This document shows positions 44,269 through 54,845 of a DNA stretch of 64,000 bases, piece after piece. Both the position numbers and the translations under genes were made by a program. The DNA comes from Sulfurimonas sp. HSL-3221 (GTDB lineage Bacteria; Campylobacterota; Campylobacteria; Campylobacterales; Sulfurimonadaceae). The notes below the pieces were generated by a model. That model did not search any database. It saw nothing but the letters and a program-made list of their open reading frames with translations, and had not been told where the DNA came from. Numbering within the stretch: position 1 is the first letter of the stretch; the number at the start of each line of letters is the position of its first letter. Location: the NCBI RefSeq assembly GCF_021044585.1, contig NZ_CP087998.1:1550001-1614000 (forward strand), in the 5' to 3' direction.

Positions 44269-44740
44269 AGAGCAGCCGCTTGACATCGGATACGCTTCCG
44301 AAAAGGTCACGCTCAAAGCCCCGGACGGTACGTCACAGAGTGTCGGGGGACAGGACGGTAAGACCCACCTGATCGTGACGGTCCCTTTTATAGATGACAA
44401 CTGCATCGCCGAACTGCAAGCTATCGGCAAGGCCCTTCCGAAAGCCGACGATGTCACCGCGTCGCTGATCGTCGCCGCAACCTCCCACGAGGACCCCAAA
44501 GTCGAAGGCTTCCGCTTCCTGCTTGACAGCGACGAAGAGTTCGCCGACTGGTACGGTGTCCGCCTCAGCGGTGAGCCCCTTGATGGGGAGCTGACCAAGG
44601 CCCTGTTCATCATCTCCAAGGATGGTGCACTCTACTACGATGAATTTGCCAAGAACCTGCATGATCCGTTCAACGCCGAAACGGCCGTACGGAAAGTCTA
44701 CGCTGCGCAAGAATGCTATACCGGGAAAGGATGCCACTAA
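44231..44740 (+). CDS. Tpx-like peroxiredoxin
   Basis: A 169-residue thioredoxin-fold peroxidase. The likely peroxidatic Cys is in PFIDDNCIAELQAI, aligning with the SIDTPVC of thiol peroxidase; the second (resolving) Cys of Tpx seems to be missing. FADWYGVRLSGEPLDGELTK matches the C-terminal Tpx block. The start is a TTG at 44231 with GGAG six bases upstream, overlapping the NifX-like gene. In a nif operon it probably guards nitrogenase from peroxide. Confidence 0.75.
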   Translation: MQIQLNTSTMRLEEQPLDIGYASEKVTLKAPDGTSQSVGGQDGKTHLIVTVPFIDDNCIAELQAIGKALPKADDVTASLIVAATSHEDPKVEGFRFLLDSDEEFADWYGVRLSGEPLDGELTKALFIISKDGALYYDEFAKNLHDPFNAETAVRKVYAAQECYTGKGCH

Positions 44741-45606
44741 TGAGCGAAACAATGACCACAACAGAGACCAAAGACTACAGTGAACTGATCGAAACGATCA
44801 AGAAAGAGATCCGCAACCAGACGACCGTCCCCTATTTCGGACTGGGAATCTTCAAAGGCATCACGACCAAAGAGGGCGAACAGATGCCTTTTGACTCGGA
44901 TTCGATGATCCTGATGATGAACAACGGCCGCGCCATGAGCCCGCGCCTGATGTTCGAATACTCCCGTGCCGCCATGCACCTGGAGCAGCGCCGGGGCGTC
45001 GACTACATCCAGCAGATGACCAACTGGATCTACACCAAGGAGTTCGAGCCGACGCCGCTGCACAAGGCGATCCTGAACATGTCGCCGCGCTACATCATCG
45101 ACACCAACCGCGATGCCAAGCTGCAGGAGATGCTCGCATTCGAACCGCACACGTTCATCATCGGGAAGTCCCGTATCCTTGACAACGACTACCGCTACGA
45201 GATCTACGAGTGGGATGTCGAGAACAAGAAGTACTTCCAGGTCGACGAAGAGGCCCTCGACGACGCCCAGAAGATCCTCTTCAAGCCGATGGGTTCCCCG
45301 CTGCCGGACCCGAGCTTCGTCATCTCCGACGCCGACTATGTCGACTGGCTGACCGAAGCGATGGGCGGCTATGCCGTCCCGTCCGTCCTCAAAACCTACC
45401 GCAAGACGAAAAAGTACCTCTTCATGGGCACCTATTTCGACCGCGATACCGACCGTATGGTCGCCAACGAGCTGACACACGACCTCGAAGGCGGTTACTT
45501 CATCACCGACCAGGAGCTCGGTAAAAAAGAGAAGAAATTCGTCGAGAAACACAATCTCGAAGTGATCGAGATGACGCTCGAAGCCTTCACCGAGGCCTTT
45601 ATCTAA
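44740..45606 (+). CDS. SIR2-like domain protein in the nif operon
   Basis: A 288-residue protein starting at the ATG at 44740 that overlaps the stop of the previous gene (TAATG). Residues 30-42 read VPYFGLGIFKG, in the place of the SIR2 GAG loop; residues 105-130 contain PLHKAILNMSPRYIIDTNRDAKLQE, close to the SIR2 TTNYDxLLE motif. SIR2-like proteins bind NAD and may deacetylate or ADP-ribosylate proteins, or degrade NAD. A regulator of nitrogenase is attractive but not shown. The GAG and NID catalytic details are not standard. Confidence 0.7.
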   Translation: MSETMTTTETKDYSELIETIKKEIRNQTTVPYFGLGIFKGITTKEGEQMPFDSDSMILMMNNGRAMSPRLMFEYSRAAMHLEQRRGVDYIQQMTNWIYTKEFEPTPLHKAILNMSPRYIIDTNRDAKLQEMLAFEPHTFIIGKSRILDNDYRYEIYEWDVENKKYFQVDEEALDDAQKILFKPMGSPLPDPSFVISDADYVDWLTEAMGGYAVPSVLKTYRKTKKYLFMGTYFDRDTDRMVANELTHDLEGGYFITDQELGKKEKKFVEKHNLEVIEMTLEAFTEAFI

Positions 45607-45618
45607 ACAATATACACC

Positions 45619-45634
45619 TGCCCCATGCGGGGCA
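45619..45634 (+). terminator. Hairpin after the SIR2-like gene
   Basis: TGCCCC-ATGC-GGGGCA, a perfect six-base stem, 13 bases after the stop codon. No T-run follows; it may be a stabiliser or weak terminator. Confidence 0.5.
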
Positions 45635-45699
45635 AACGATACTCAATCTCGAGCGATCGCTTAGCGGGATGACGCGGCGAAGCCACACAAAGGAAACTT

Positions 45700-46296
45700 A
45701 TGCCATACATACCAACCGTAAAAGACAGAACCCCCCGGGGCGAACGCTATTTTGACCTTTTTTCCAAACTGATGGGCGACCGTGTCGTCATGATCACCGA
45801 ACCGATCGACGACCACATGATGGGGATCATCGTCTCCCAGCTGCTTTATCTTGAAGCCGAAGATTCCGAAGAGCCGATCCACATGTATATCAGTTCTCCG
45901 GGCGGTTCGGTGATGGCGGGCCTCGCCATCCTCGACACCATGCAGCTGATCAGCGCACCGGTCTACACCTACGGCCTCGGGATGGTCGCTTCCATGGCAG
46001 CCGTTCTCTTTACCTGCGGCGAACCGGGACACCGCTACGTACTCCCCAACGCCGAAGTGATGATCCACCAGCCCCTCGGTGGTGCACAGGGCCAGGCCAG
46101 CGACATCGAGATCCAGGCCAACCATATTATCAGCCTGAAAAGACGTCTCTACAAGATCCTCTCCGAAGCCACCGGCGCGACAGTCAAAACCATTGAGAAA
46201 GCCAGCGACCGTGACAACTATTTCATTGCCGAAGATGCTATCAAATTCGGTCTGGCGGACCAGATCCTCAATGCTATTACGAAAAAGGAAGTCTGA
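45700..46296 (+). CDS. clpP: ATP-dependent Clp protease proteolytic subunit
   Basis: A 198-residue ClpP serine protease. The triad is visible as Ser98 (GMVASMAAV), His123 (MIHQPLGG) and Asp172 (SDRDNYF). The pair clpP-clpX overlaps by one base (TGATG). Its placement behind nif genes suggests that it is a nitrogenase-specific copy beside a housekeeping clpP elsewhere. It would form the chamber fed by the ClpX made next. Confidence 0.9.
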   Translation: MPYIPTVKDRTPRGERYFDLFSKLMGDRVVMITEPIDDHMMGIIVSQLLYLEAEDSEEPIHMYISSPGGSVMAGLAILDTMQLISAPVYTYGLGMVASMAAVLFTCGEPGHRYVLPNAEVMIHQPLGGAQGQASDIEIQANHIISLKRRLYKILSEATGATVKTIEKASDRDNYFIAEDAIKFGLADQILNAITKKEV

Positions 46297-47522
46297 TGAG
46301 TACCAAAGAAGAAAAAACATGTTCGTTCTGCGGGCGTAAGCAGAGCGAAGTGAAAAAAATGTTCTCTTCGGAGAACACCAATATCTGTAACGAGTGTGTC
46401 ACGACCTGTTCGAACATCCTGCAAAAGGAAGTCCGCTACGAACAGCAGGAGAAACTGCACCAGGAGCTGCCGAAGCCCGCGAAGATCGTCGATTTCCTCG
46501 ACAAGTACATTATCGGTCAGGAGGACGCGAAAAAAGTTCTCGCCGTCGCGCTGTACAACCACTACAAGCGGATCGAAAACCCGATCTACAATAATGTCGA
46601 GCTGGAAAAATCGAACATTATGCTGCTCGGACCGACGGGGAGCGGTAAGACGCTGCTCGCCAAGTCCCTGGCGAAGATCATGAACGTCCCCTTCGCCGTC
46701 GCCGATGCCACGGCCCTGACCGAAGCGGGCTACGTCGGCGAAGACGTCGAGAGCATCCTCTCACGCCTCCTCGCCGCGGCCAACTACGACATCGAAGCCG
46801 CCCAGCGCGGGATCATCTACATCGACGAGATCGACAAGATCGCCCGCAAGAGCGAGAGTGCCACGATGGGCCGCGACGTCTCCGGCGAGGGTGTCCAGCA
46901 GGGTCTGCTCAAGATTCTGGAAGGCAGCGAAGTCTACGTCCCGGTCAAGGGAAGCCGCAAAAACTCCACGACGGAGACGGTGCTCTTCGATACGACGCAC
47001 GTTCTCTTCGTCTGTGGGGGCGCCTTTGTCGGCCTCGTGCCGGACAAACATACGAAGCGTACCAATAAGGTCGGCTTCGCGAAGGTTCAGAAGAGCGAGA
47101 TGGCTGCCGACTTCAAAGTCGACCAGCGCGCCCTGGTCCACTACGGTATCATCCCCGAGTTCATCGGGCGTATCCCCGTCATCGCGCAGCTGCGCGAACT
47201 GACCAAGGATCAGATGGTCCAGATTCTCCAGGAACCGGACAACGCCCTGATCAAGCAGTTCCAGGCGCTCTTCGAGATGGACGGTATCACCCTCGAGTTC
47301 GAAGACAAGGCTCTCGAAGCGATCGCCCAGCAGGCGATCGACAAGGGTGTCGGTGCCCGCGGTCTGCGCGGGATCATCGAAGAGGCGATGCTGCCGCTGC
47401 AGTACAGCTGCCCCTCAAGAGACAACCTCGAAAGTGTCACGATCACCGAGGCGGTCGTCGCCGATCCGACAACCGAACCGATCTACACCTTCAAAAAAGA
47501 GGACGAGAGCGCCGAGGCGTAA
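46296..47522 (+). CDS. clpX: ClpX unfoldase
   Basis: A 408-residue AAA+ unfoldase with an N-terminal zinc finger (CSFCGRK and CNEC; Cys9, 12, 31, 34), Walker A GPTGSGKT at 112-119, Walker B YIDEID and pore loop GYVG. The ClpP-binding IGF loop reads VGF here (NKVGFAKVQ). It feeds tagged or bound proteins into ClpP. In Azotobacter vinelandii a clpX copy lies with nif genes and degrades NifB and NifEN, a precedent for such a role. Confidence 0.92.
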   Translation: MSTKEEKTCSFCGRKQSEVKKMFSSENTNICNECVTTCSNILQKEVRYEQQEKLHQELPKPAKIVDFLDKYIIGQEDAKKVLAVALYNHYKRIENPIYNNVELEKSNIMLLGPTGSGKTLLAKSLAKIMNVPFAVADATALTEAGYVGEDVESILSRLLAAANYDIEAAQRGIIYIDEIDKIARKSESATMGRDVSGEGVQQGLLKILEGSEVYVPVKGSRKNSTTETVLFDTTHVLFVCGGAFVGLVPDKHTKRTNKVGFAKVQKSEMAADFKVDQRALVHYGIIPEFIGRIPVIAQLRELTKDQMVQILQEPDNALIKQFQALFEMDGITLEFEDKALEAIAQQAIDKGVGARGLRGIIEEAMLPLQYSCPSRDNLESVTITEAVVADPTTEPIYTFKKEDESAEA

Positions 47523-47529
47523 TCCCTCT

Positions 47530-47556
47530 CTGCTCCCGATGACTTTACGGGAGCAG
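47530..47556 (+). terminator. Hairpin after clpX
   Basis: CTGCTCCCG (47530-47538) pairs with CGGGAGCAG (47548-47556) around a nine-base loop, eight bases after the stop. Nine perfect pairs suggest a terminator or stabiliser, though no T-run follows. Confidence 0.5.
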
Positions 47557-47659
47557 ATCCTACAATCCTCCATCCCCAAACACGCCTTTCTTACTTATTC
47601 ACGTAGCCGAACGTTTACGGGTATGATGTAGAATCTCTTCAAATATTGAGGGGAACCGC

Positions 47660-48655
47660 ATGTTTTCAAAAAACCGTTATGCCATTGATCTAGGAACGGA
47701 CAATACCATCGTCTATGAACCCTCGCGCGGCATCATCTTTAACGAACCGACCTGCGTCACATTGAACAAAAGCAGCGGCAAAACGCTTTGCATCGGACAC
47801 GAGGCCAAAAAGATGCTGGGCAAGACACCGCCGCACCTCCCCGTCATCCGCCCTCTTTCGCAAGGCGCCATCGCCAATCTCGATGCGACGGTGCTCTTTT
47901 TGAAGCATCTCATCAAAATGCTGATGCGCAAACGCAGCCTTTTTGGTCCCGCGATCGCCGTCAGCGTTCCCTTCGACCTCACACGCTACGAACGCAACGC
48001 CGTCAAATCGGCCGGCCTTCAAAGCGGAGCGGGCAGCGTCGTGATGATCAAAGACCCCTATTCGGCGGCCATCGGGGCCGGCATCGACTTCCACTCCCCC
48101 GACGGGGCCCTGCTGCTCGATATCGGCAGCGGCGTCACCGAGATCTCCCTGCTCGGCTGCGGCGGTATCGTCGCATCGCACTCCGTACGCTCTGCCGGAT
48201 GGGACTTTGAGCAAGACATCATTCACCATTTCGACAGCGTGCACCGCGAAAGGATCTCATCGCGCGATGCCGAGTTGCTTAAACTGCAACTTTCCCGTCA
48301 TGACAGAGGTGACACGACGGAGGTCCATGCCCTCAGCCGCGACAATGCCCTGCCCCATGTCCTGCAGATCCCGAAGTGCGAAGTACGGGAGGCATTGAAA
48401 CCCAGTATCCTCCGTCTTGGCCGCTTCGTAAAAACGTTCATGCGTACCCTCCCCCCGGATTTCGCCCCACGTCTCCGCGATAACGGCCTCTACCTGACCG
48501 GAGGCAGTGCACTGCTTGGCGGTCTGAGCGGTCACCTCGAAAATGCGCTTGGGCTCAAAACCGTCCTCGGCCGTGATCCCCTCCTGGAGATCGCCCTGGG
48601 TGCCGGGCGCATCATGGAGGACCGTAAGCTTTTTGCGCATCTCAGCGCCAGGTAA
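47660..48655 (+). CDS. MreB-like actin-family ATPase
   Basis: A 331-residue MreB paralogue. Actin-fold elements: AIDLGTDNTIVYEP (phosphate 1), LLLDIGSGVTEISLL (phosphate 2) and YLTGGSALLGGLSG (adenosine). It is shorter than housekeeping MreB and has a degenerate middle (SRHDRGDTTEV). It stands alone between clpX and a diguanylate cyclase. It may organise a specialised polar or envelope structure, or be a regulator; its function cannot be read from context. Confidence 0.75.
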   Translation: MFSKNRYAIDLGTDNTIVYEPSRGIIFNEPTCVTLNKSSGKTLCIGHEAKKMLGKTPPHLPVIRPLSQGAIANLDATVLFLKHLIKMLMRKRSLFGPAIAVSVPFDLTRYERNAVKSAGLQSGAGSVVMIKDPYSAAIGAGIDFHSPDGALLLDIGSGVTEISLLGCGGIVASHSVRSAGWDFEQDIIHHFDSVHRERISSRDAELLKLQLSRHDRGDTTEVHALSRDNALPHVLQIPKCEVREALKPSILRLGRFVKTFMRTLPPDFAPRLRDNGLYLTGGSALLGGLSGHLENALGLKTVLGRDPLLEIALGAGRIMEDRKLFAHLSAR

Positions 48656-48714
48656 CCCCTCCACAACAATCCGGCGGTCGAACCGATGGGCACCTTCATA
48701 AAAGAGAAAAGAGC

Positions 48715-50763
48715 CTAAGCGGAGACGACCCGGTTGCGGCCGGAGCGCTTTGCGGCATACATGGCCGCATCGGCCGCTTCGAGCAGTTTGACCGGACTAC
48801 CGGTGCTTTTCGTGAGGCTGGCGACCCCGATACTCACTGTCAGGAAAAACTCCCCTTCACCCCCCGTCATATAGGGTTCCCCTGCGATCTCGCCACAAAG
48901 ACGCTTTGCCAGTTCCATCGCCTCATCATGCGAAGATTCGGGCAGAATGATCACGAACTCTTCGCCGCCGTAGCGGGCAGTCATGTCGGTTTTGCGCATC
49001 GTTTTTTTCAAAATGTCCGCCACCTTACGCAGCGCCATATCCCCGATCTGATGACCGAAGGTATCGTTGATCTTCTTGAAATGGTCGATATCGAGCATAA
49101 AGAGTGAGAGCGGGTGGTTGTAGCGTTCCGCCCTGCCGACCTCGGCATTCAGCTGTTTTTCCAGAACGTGGCGGTTGTACAGCCCGGTCAGGGCATCGTG
49201 CCGCGCCGAATACTCCAGCGCCCGTTCCATCCGCCGGTATTCCGTGACGTCGCGGACGATCCCAAGCACCCGCTCCTCCTCACCGATCATGATGGGAGTG
49301 GCGGAGATCTCTGCCAAAAAAACACTGCCGTCTTTGCGCCGCAGCTTTTTCTCCCGCCGGGACGGTTGGCGTGTCCTGATGATCCCGGGGAACATCTCCG
49401 GTTCCTGGCCAGGGGGCAGCAGGTCGAACACATGCATCCGGCTCAATTCGCTTTTCGTGTACCCGACGAGTTCCGTATAGGCGTTATTGACCATAACGAA
49501 GTGCCCACTCCTGTCCACCAGACCGATCCCGTCCATGCTCTGTTCCACGACCGCACTCAACAGCGCCTCTCGGTCTTTCAGGGTCTGCTCATACTGTTTG
49601 CGGTCCGTAATGTCATAGATCGTCCCGATGGAACGGACCGGCGTGCCCTTTGCATCATAAAAGGTTTCGCCGCTTTCGAGGACATATTTGACCCTGCCGT
49701 CGCGCAGCAGCAGACGGTGTTCGATTCTGTAGGGCGCATGATGGCTGACCGACTCCTGGTAGGTCCGGTCGACCAACGACCTGTCGTCGGGGTGGATAAA
49801 GTGTGCGAACAGCTCATAGGAGACGTCGTAATCGTCCCGATCGATTTCAAAAATCCGGTACACTTCATCCGACCACGTCAGAGCGTTCGTGGCAAGGTTG
49901 AGTTCCCAGCTGCCGAAGTGCGCCAGGCTCTGCGCCTCCTGCAGTTTGCTCTGGGAGGCTTCAAGGTTCTGGGTACGCTGCTCCACAAGGTACTCGAGTT
50001 TTTGCCGGTCAAGCGTATTGCGTTTGACGAGATAGCGGTAGATAAAAAGGTTGATAAAGATGTATCCGACAATGACCCCGAACATCACATATTCAAAAAA
50101 GGCGAGTTTGGCGTTCAGGGCGTTGAAAATCCCCTCGATCCTGTCGTTGAGCAGGCTTAGAAAGTCGTCGATGGGGTTCATGATCTTCTGTTTGGCCTCA
50201 TAATAGGCCTTGGAGTGTAACAGCGCAATAGCTCGCTGCTGGTCAGGTTTCGCCCGGACGGTGTACATCCCCTCGCTATCCTTGAAACGCCCTTCCAGCG
50301 CGTTGATCGCCTCGACCTCCAGGCTGACCAGCGCATTTGAGTTGGCTTCCGCCGTTGTCAGTTTGGCGGTTTCTTCCGGGGTGAAAGGCAGCTCCGCGAT
50401 GATGGCATCCATGGATTTTTTCTCACCCAGCGGATGCTTGCGCTCTCTGTCTTCTTTCGCCAGGTCCCAATAGACGTTGGCATACCCTTTGGGTCGGGGT
50501 GCCATGCCGTTGCGGATATCCAGGGTCGTGTAGTAGCGATGTTTGAATTCGGGGTCTTTCGTCACGGCATAGGAGCGTGCGAAATGCGTCAGGTCGTCGG
50601 AGGTCTGCCGCAGTTCGTCGGCGGTGACCAACATCTGTTTGGCATCAAGAATCTCCTGTTCCATCCGCACGTGGAGTGTCCCGGCCTTATAGAAGATGGC
50701 CGTTACAATACCAATCATCATGATTTCACTTAAAATAATAAAAAGATTATTTTTTGTTCTCAT
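48715..50763 (-). CDS. Membrane diguanylate cyclase with PAS domains
   Basis: A 682-residue protein beginning MRTKNNLFIILSEIMMIGIV at the ATG at 50763; the frame to 50802 lacks a start signal. There is one N-terminal membrane helix, a periplasmic loop of about 190 residues, a second helix (FEYVMFGVIVGYIFINLFIY), a short coiled coil and then PAS domains around residues 285-395 and 410-510. The GGDEF domain ends in ARYGGEEFVIILPES, an active GGEEF site. It makes cyclic di-GMP in response to an outside or redox signal. Confidence 0.85.
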   Translation of the reverse strand: MRTKNNLFIILSEIMMIGIVTAIFYKAGTLHVRMEQEILDAKQMLVTADELRQTSDDLTHFARSYAVTKDPEFKHRYYTTLDIRNGMAPRPKGYANVYWDLAKEDRERKHPLGEKKSMDAIIAELPFTPEETAKLTTAEANSNALVSLEVEAINALEGRFKDSEGMYTVRAKPDQQRAIALLHSKAYYEAKQKIMNPIDDFLSLLNDRIEGIFNALNAKLAFFEYVMFGVIVGYIFINLFIYRYLVKRNTLDRQKLEYLVEQRTQNLEASQSKLQEAQSLAHFGSWELNLATNALTWSDEVYRIFEIDRDDYDVSYELFAHFIHPDDRSLVDRTYQESVSHHAPYRIEHRLLLRDGRVKYVLESGETFYDAKGTPVRSIGTIYDITDRKQYEQTLKDREALLSAVVEQSMDGIGLVDRSGHFVMVNNAYTELVGYTKSELSRMHVFDLLPPGQEPEMFPGIIRTRQPSRREKKLRRKDGSVFLAEISATPIMIGEEERVLGIVRDVTEYRRMERALEYSARHDALTGLYNRHVLEKQLNAEVGRAERYNHPLSLFMLDIDHFKKINDTFGHQIGDMALRKVADILKKTMRKTDMTARYGGEEFVIILPESSHDEAMELAKRLCGEIAGEPYMTGGEGEFFLTVSIGVASLTKSTGSPVKLLEAADAAMYAAKRSGRNRVVSA

Positions 50764-50868
50764 AATATATCTATTATAGCAGAGTCGGGGGACGGACCGC
50801 AACTACGCCGGCCTATCGACCCGTTGACACGAAAAAAATCCCCCTTTTTGCGTAGCGAACGCTTTTGA

Positions 50869-52116
<1,248 letters not shown>

Positions 52117-52119
52117 GAA

Positions 52120-52323
52120 ATGCGCTACCTGATAAACGTCCGCGTCGACGGGACGAAAAAGCGCACCTACCCCGTCGAGGCGGCGGACGAGACGCAGGCC
52201 AAAGAGCGTCTGCTGCTCCGTCTTCCTCCGCACCAGCGCGAGACGCTTATTGTCGATGAAATCAAGATTGACCCCGCTTCCCTGGTCAACGCCGACCCCT
52301 ACGGGATCTTCGGCGAAGAGTGA
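52120..52323 (+). CDS. Small protein downstream of nifS
   Basis: A 67-residue protein (MRYLINVRVDGTKKRTYPVE and on to ADPYGIFGEE). Charged, probably a small alpha/beta fold with strands YLINVRV and LIVDEIKI. The three-base gap to nifS implies an operon. No family is recognised; it may be a partner of the desulfurase. Confidence 0.55.
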   Translation: MRYLINVRVDGTKKRTYPVEAADETQAKERLLLRLPPHQRETLIVDEIKIDPASLVNADPYGIFGEE

Positions 52324-52614
52324 TCAGTCGCGCTTCTGCATCGCTTTGCGCAGCGGCGTATAGGCCCACCACACTTTTGCCTCTCCCCCGTTCATAAAAT
52401 CCGTAATCGACATAAAAACATCTAGGACACAGGGGTCTTGTTCCGAACCCGTCAGCTCGCAGAGTATGCCGTAGAGTTCAACCGGGTCCTGCCCGATAAG
52501 CTGTTCGGGACGGTTGATCCCGATCCGGCGAAGATCGCCGGCCAGCGAAGATCCGATGTTCGGCAGATCCGTCAACGTTTTCGTCGTTTCGCGCTTCACT
52601 TTATCCGGGTGCAT
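52324..52614 (-). CDS. Helix-hairpin-helix protein (Cdd1/pathogenicity-locus type)
   Basis: A 96-residue protein with LTDLPNIGSSLAGDLRRIGI (helix-hairpin-helix), RPEQLIGQDPVELYGILC and a Trp-Trp near the end (KVWWAYTPLRKAMQ). This pattern fits the small Cdd1 family, which is found in many bacteria without a settled function. It converges on the gene after nifS. The ATG at 52614 is preferred over a GTG at 52632. Confidence 0.65.
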   Translation of the reverse strand: MHPDKVKRETTKTLTDLPNIGSSLAGDLRRIGINRPEQLIGQDPVELYGILCELTGSEQDPCVLDVFMSITDFMNGGEAKVWWAYTPLRKAMQKRD

Positions 52615-52930
52615 AGGCGTGTTCCCTTTCACTGGGGCATGGGGAACGGGTTGAAAAGAGGGAGAGACACCGCAGGGTTTTCGCAGCTTACCCGCTCCCG
52701 TTGCAGTATAGATATCTCAACAGCATAGCGACAAACATTTTAAGATGCGCTAAATTTGGTTTTTTTATATTTACATAAATTACTAAATTAGAAAGAAAAT
52801 TTCAGTAATGAAAGGAATCCCAGAGTGATCCGAACATCAACGTCAACAGGAGAGAGATAATCTTAGCCGCAAAATCATAGAACACAACTTGCATCACGAC
52901 GGCCATATCACAATATAAGGATGACTCCCT
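52615..52930. other. 316-bp gene-free stretch
   Basis: No open reading frame of merit. It contains a very A/T-rich segment (52740-52800, TTTTTTATATTTACATAAATT type) that could be a bent promoter region for the gene at 52931. No repeats or hairpins of note are seen. Confidence 0.4.
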
Positions 52931-53494
52931 ATGTCAACAGTAAAGGACTTCATTTACGGGAACAACCTGCAATGGCAGGCTTCTTTCAGCGAGAAAACGG
53001 ACAAATACGATTACGGCTACCGCGGCAGCCTCGTCATTACACCGGGCAAGGTACTCTCTGCCGACAAGCAGCTCCCGCCGAAAGCAACCGCCACTCAGGT
53101 AATCCTCGTCAGCAACAGCGACAAAATCGATTTCATCGCCTGCGAACTCGAAACCCTCGATTTCTTCGAACCGTTTGTTGAACAGTACAAAGAGGTCCTC
53201 TCCACCGACGGTCTTTATATTCTCTTCGTCACCGACCTCGACGCCGACGGCAAGTTCGAGTACGAGGGCTTCACTTTTTACGCCTTCTCCCTGGACGAAA
53301 GCTCCGTATGGAACGAACTGCTCGACCATGCAGATCTCTCCAAAGGCGACCTGAAAAAACTCAGCGCCGGCGAAAAGATCGATACCGTCTATGACGAGAT
53401 CAAAAGCACGACACTGCGTATCGCCGACAAAAGCTATGACGACGTCAAAGCTGCACAGAGCGGCGAAGGCAGAGTCCTCTTCGGCGCCGTCTGA
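52931..53494 (+). CDS. Conserved hypothetical, possibly TerD-like
   Basis: A 187-residue soluble acidic protein (MSTVKDFIYGNNLQWQASFS...). No motif is firm; repeated DLDADGKFEYEGF stretches are reminiscent of calcium-binding or TerD-like domains, but this is weak. A long A/T-rich leader precedes it and a hairpin follows at 53501-53514. Confidence 0.4.
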   Translation: MSTVKDFIYGNNLQWQASFSEKTDKYDYGYRGSLVITPGKVLSADKQLPPKATATQVILVSNSDKIDFIACELETLDFFEPFVEQYKEVLSTDGLYILFVTDLDADGKFEYEGFTFYAFSLDESSVWNELLDHADLSKGDLKKLSAGEKIDTVYDEIKSTTLRIADKSYDDVKAAQSGEGRVLFGAV

Positions 53495-53500
53495 TCGCGC

Positions 53501-53514
53501 TGCCCCCCGGGGCA
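53501..53514 (+). terminator. Hairpin, likely terminator
   Basis: TGCCCCCCGGGGCA then TCCCCTTTTC, six bases after the stop codon at 53494. Both arms pair fully; the loop is very small. Confidence 0.5.
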
Positions 53515-53546
53515 TCCCCTTTTCATCTTTTCCCCCAGATATTACC

Positions 53547-54314
53547 CTACCCGTTTCGGCTTAACACATATGGATTGCGCTGTGCCGTCGGCATAATGAG
53601 CACGTCCTGGATATTCACATGCGGCGGTGCCAGCAGGATGTAGAGTGCCAGATCGGCGATATCGTCCGCATGCAGCGGTTCATACCCTTCGTAAACGGCA
53701 TCGGCCCTGTGCATATCGCCGCCGAAACGGGTCGCGGAGAAATTCGTCTCTACCGCCCCCGGTGCGATGTTGCCGACCCGCACGGCCGTTCCGTCTAGGT
53801 CGATGTTCATCGCCTCCGTCAACGCATGCACGGCCGACTTGGTCGCACAGTAGACATTGCCGCCCGGGTAGGTCATCTTTCCGGCGATAGAGCCGATATT
53901 GAGGATATGCCCGCCATTGCGACGGCGCATCTGCGGGATGACGGCGCGGCTGACATAGAGCAGCCCCTTGACGTTCGCATCGATCATCTCCTCCCATTCG
54001 TCGGCATCCCCTTCATCCAGAGGGGAGAGCCCGAGCGCCAGACCGGCGTTGTTGATCAGGATATCGACGGCGCTCTCTTCCAGCAGGGCGCCCATGGCCG
54101 CCTCGACTGCATGCCGGTCGCGGACATCGAATGTCACGGTATCGATCGTGACGCCGTGCTCGGACAGTGTCGTTTTCAGCGCATCGAGCTTTTCCTGGCT
54201 GCGCCCGTGCAGCACCAGGTCCGCACCCGCCGCGGCCAAACGCCGAGCGCACGCCTCGCCTATGCCCGATGTTGCCCCGCTGACAAAGGCTCTTTTCCCT
54301 GTTAATGATTTCAC
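53547..54314 (-). CDS. Short-chain dehydrogenase/reductase
   Basis: A 255-residue SDR oxidoreductase. The NAD(P)-binding TGKRAFVSGATSGIGEACAR, the INNAG stretch and the catalytic YCATK (Ser-Tyr-x3-Lys as in GSIAGKMTYPGGNVYCATK) are present. It resembles serine/3-hydroxypropionate-type YdfG reductases. The start is a GTG at 54314 with GGGAG upstream. It lies between the hypothetical gene at 52931 and glnK. Confidence 0.9.
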   Translation of the reverse strand: MKSLTGKRAFVSGATSGIGEACARRLAAAGADLVLHGRSQEKLDALKTTLSEHGVTIDTVTFDVRDRHAVEAAMGALLEESAVDILINNAGLALGLSPLDEGDADEWEEMIDANVKGLLYVSRAVIPQMRRRNGGHILNIGSIAGKMTYPGGNVYCATKSAVHALTEAMNIDLDGTAVRVGNIAPGAVETNFSATRFGGDMHRADAVYEGYEPLHADDIADLALYILLAPPHVNIQDVLIMPTAQRNPYVLSRNG

Positions 54315-54439
54315 GATTGACTCCCGGAATATGATGGGGACAATCTATCGGTTTTGAGGTGAAAAGGGGCTAAAAAAGGGGAGGTATGTCTAAAAGAGTG
54401 GAGAGGGAAAAAGGCGGGAGTTCCCCGCCGGTGAAAAGG

Positions 54440-54841
<402 letters not shown>

Positions 54842-54845
54842 TCAA

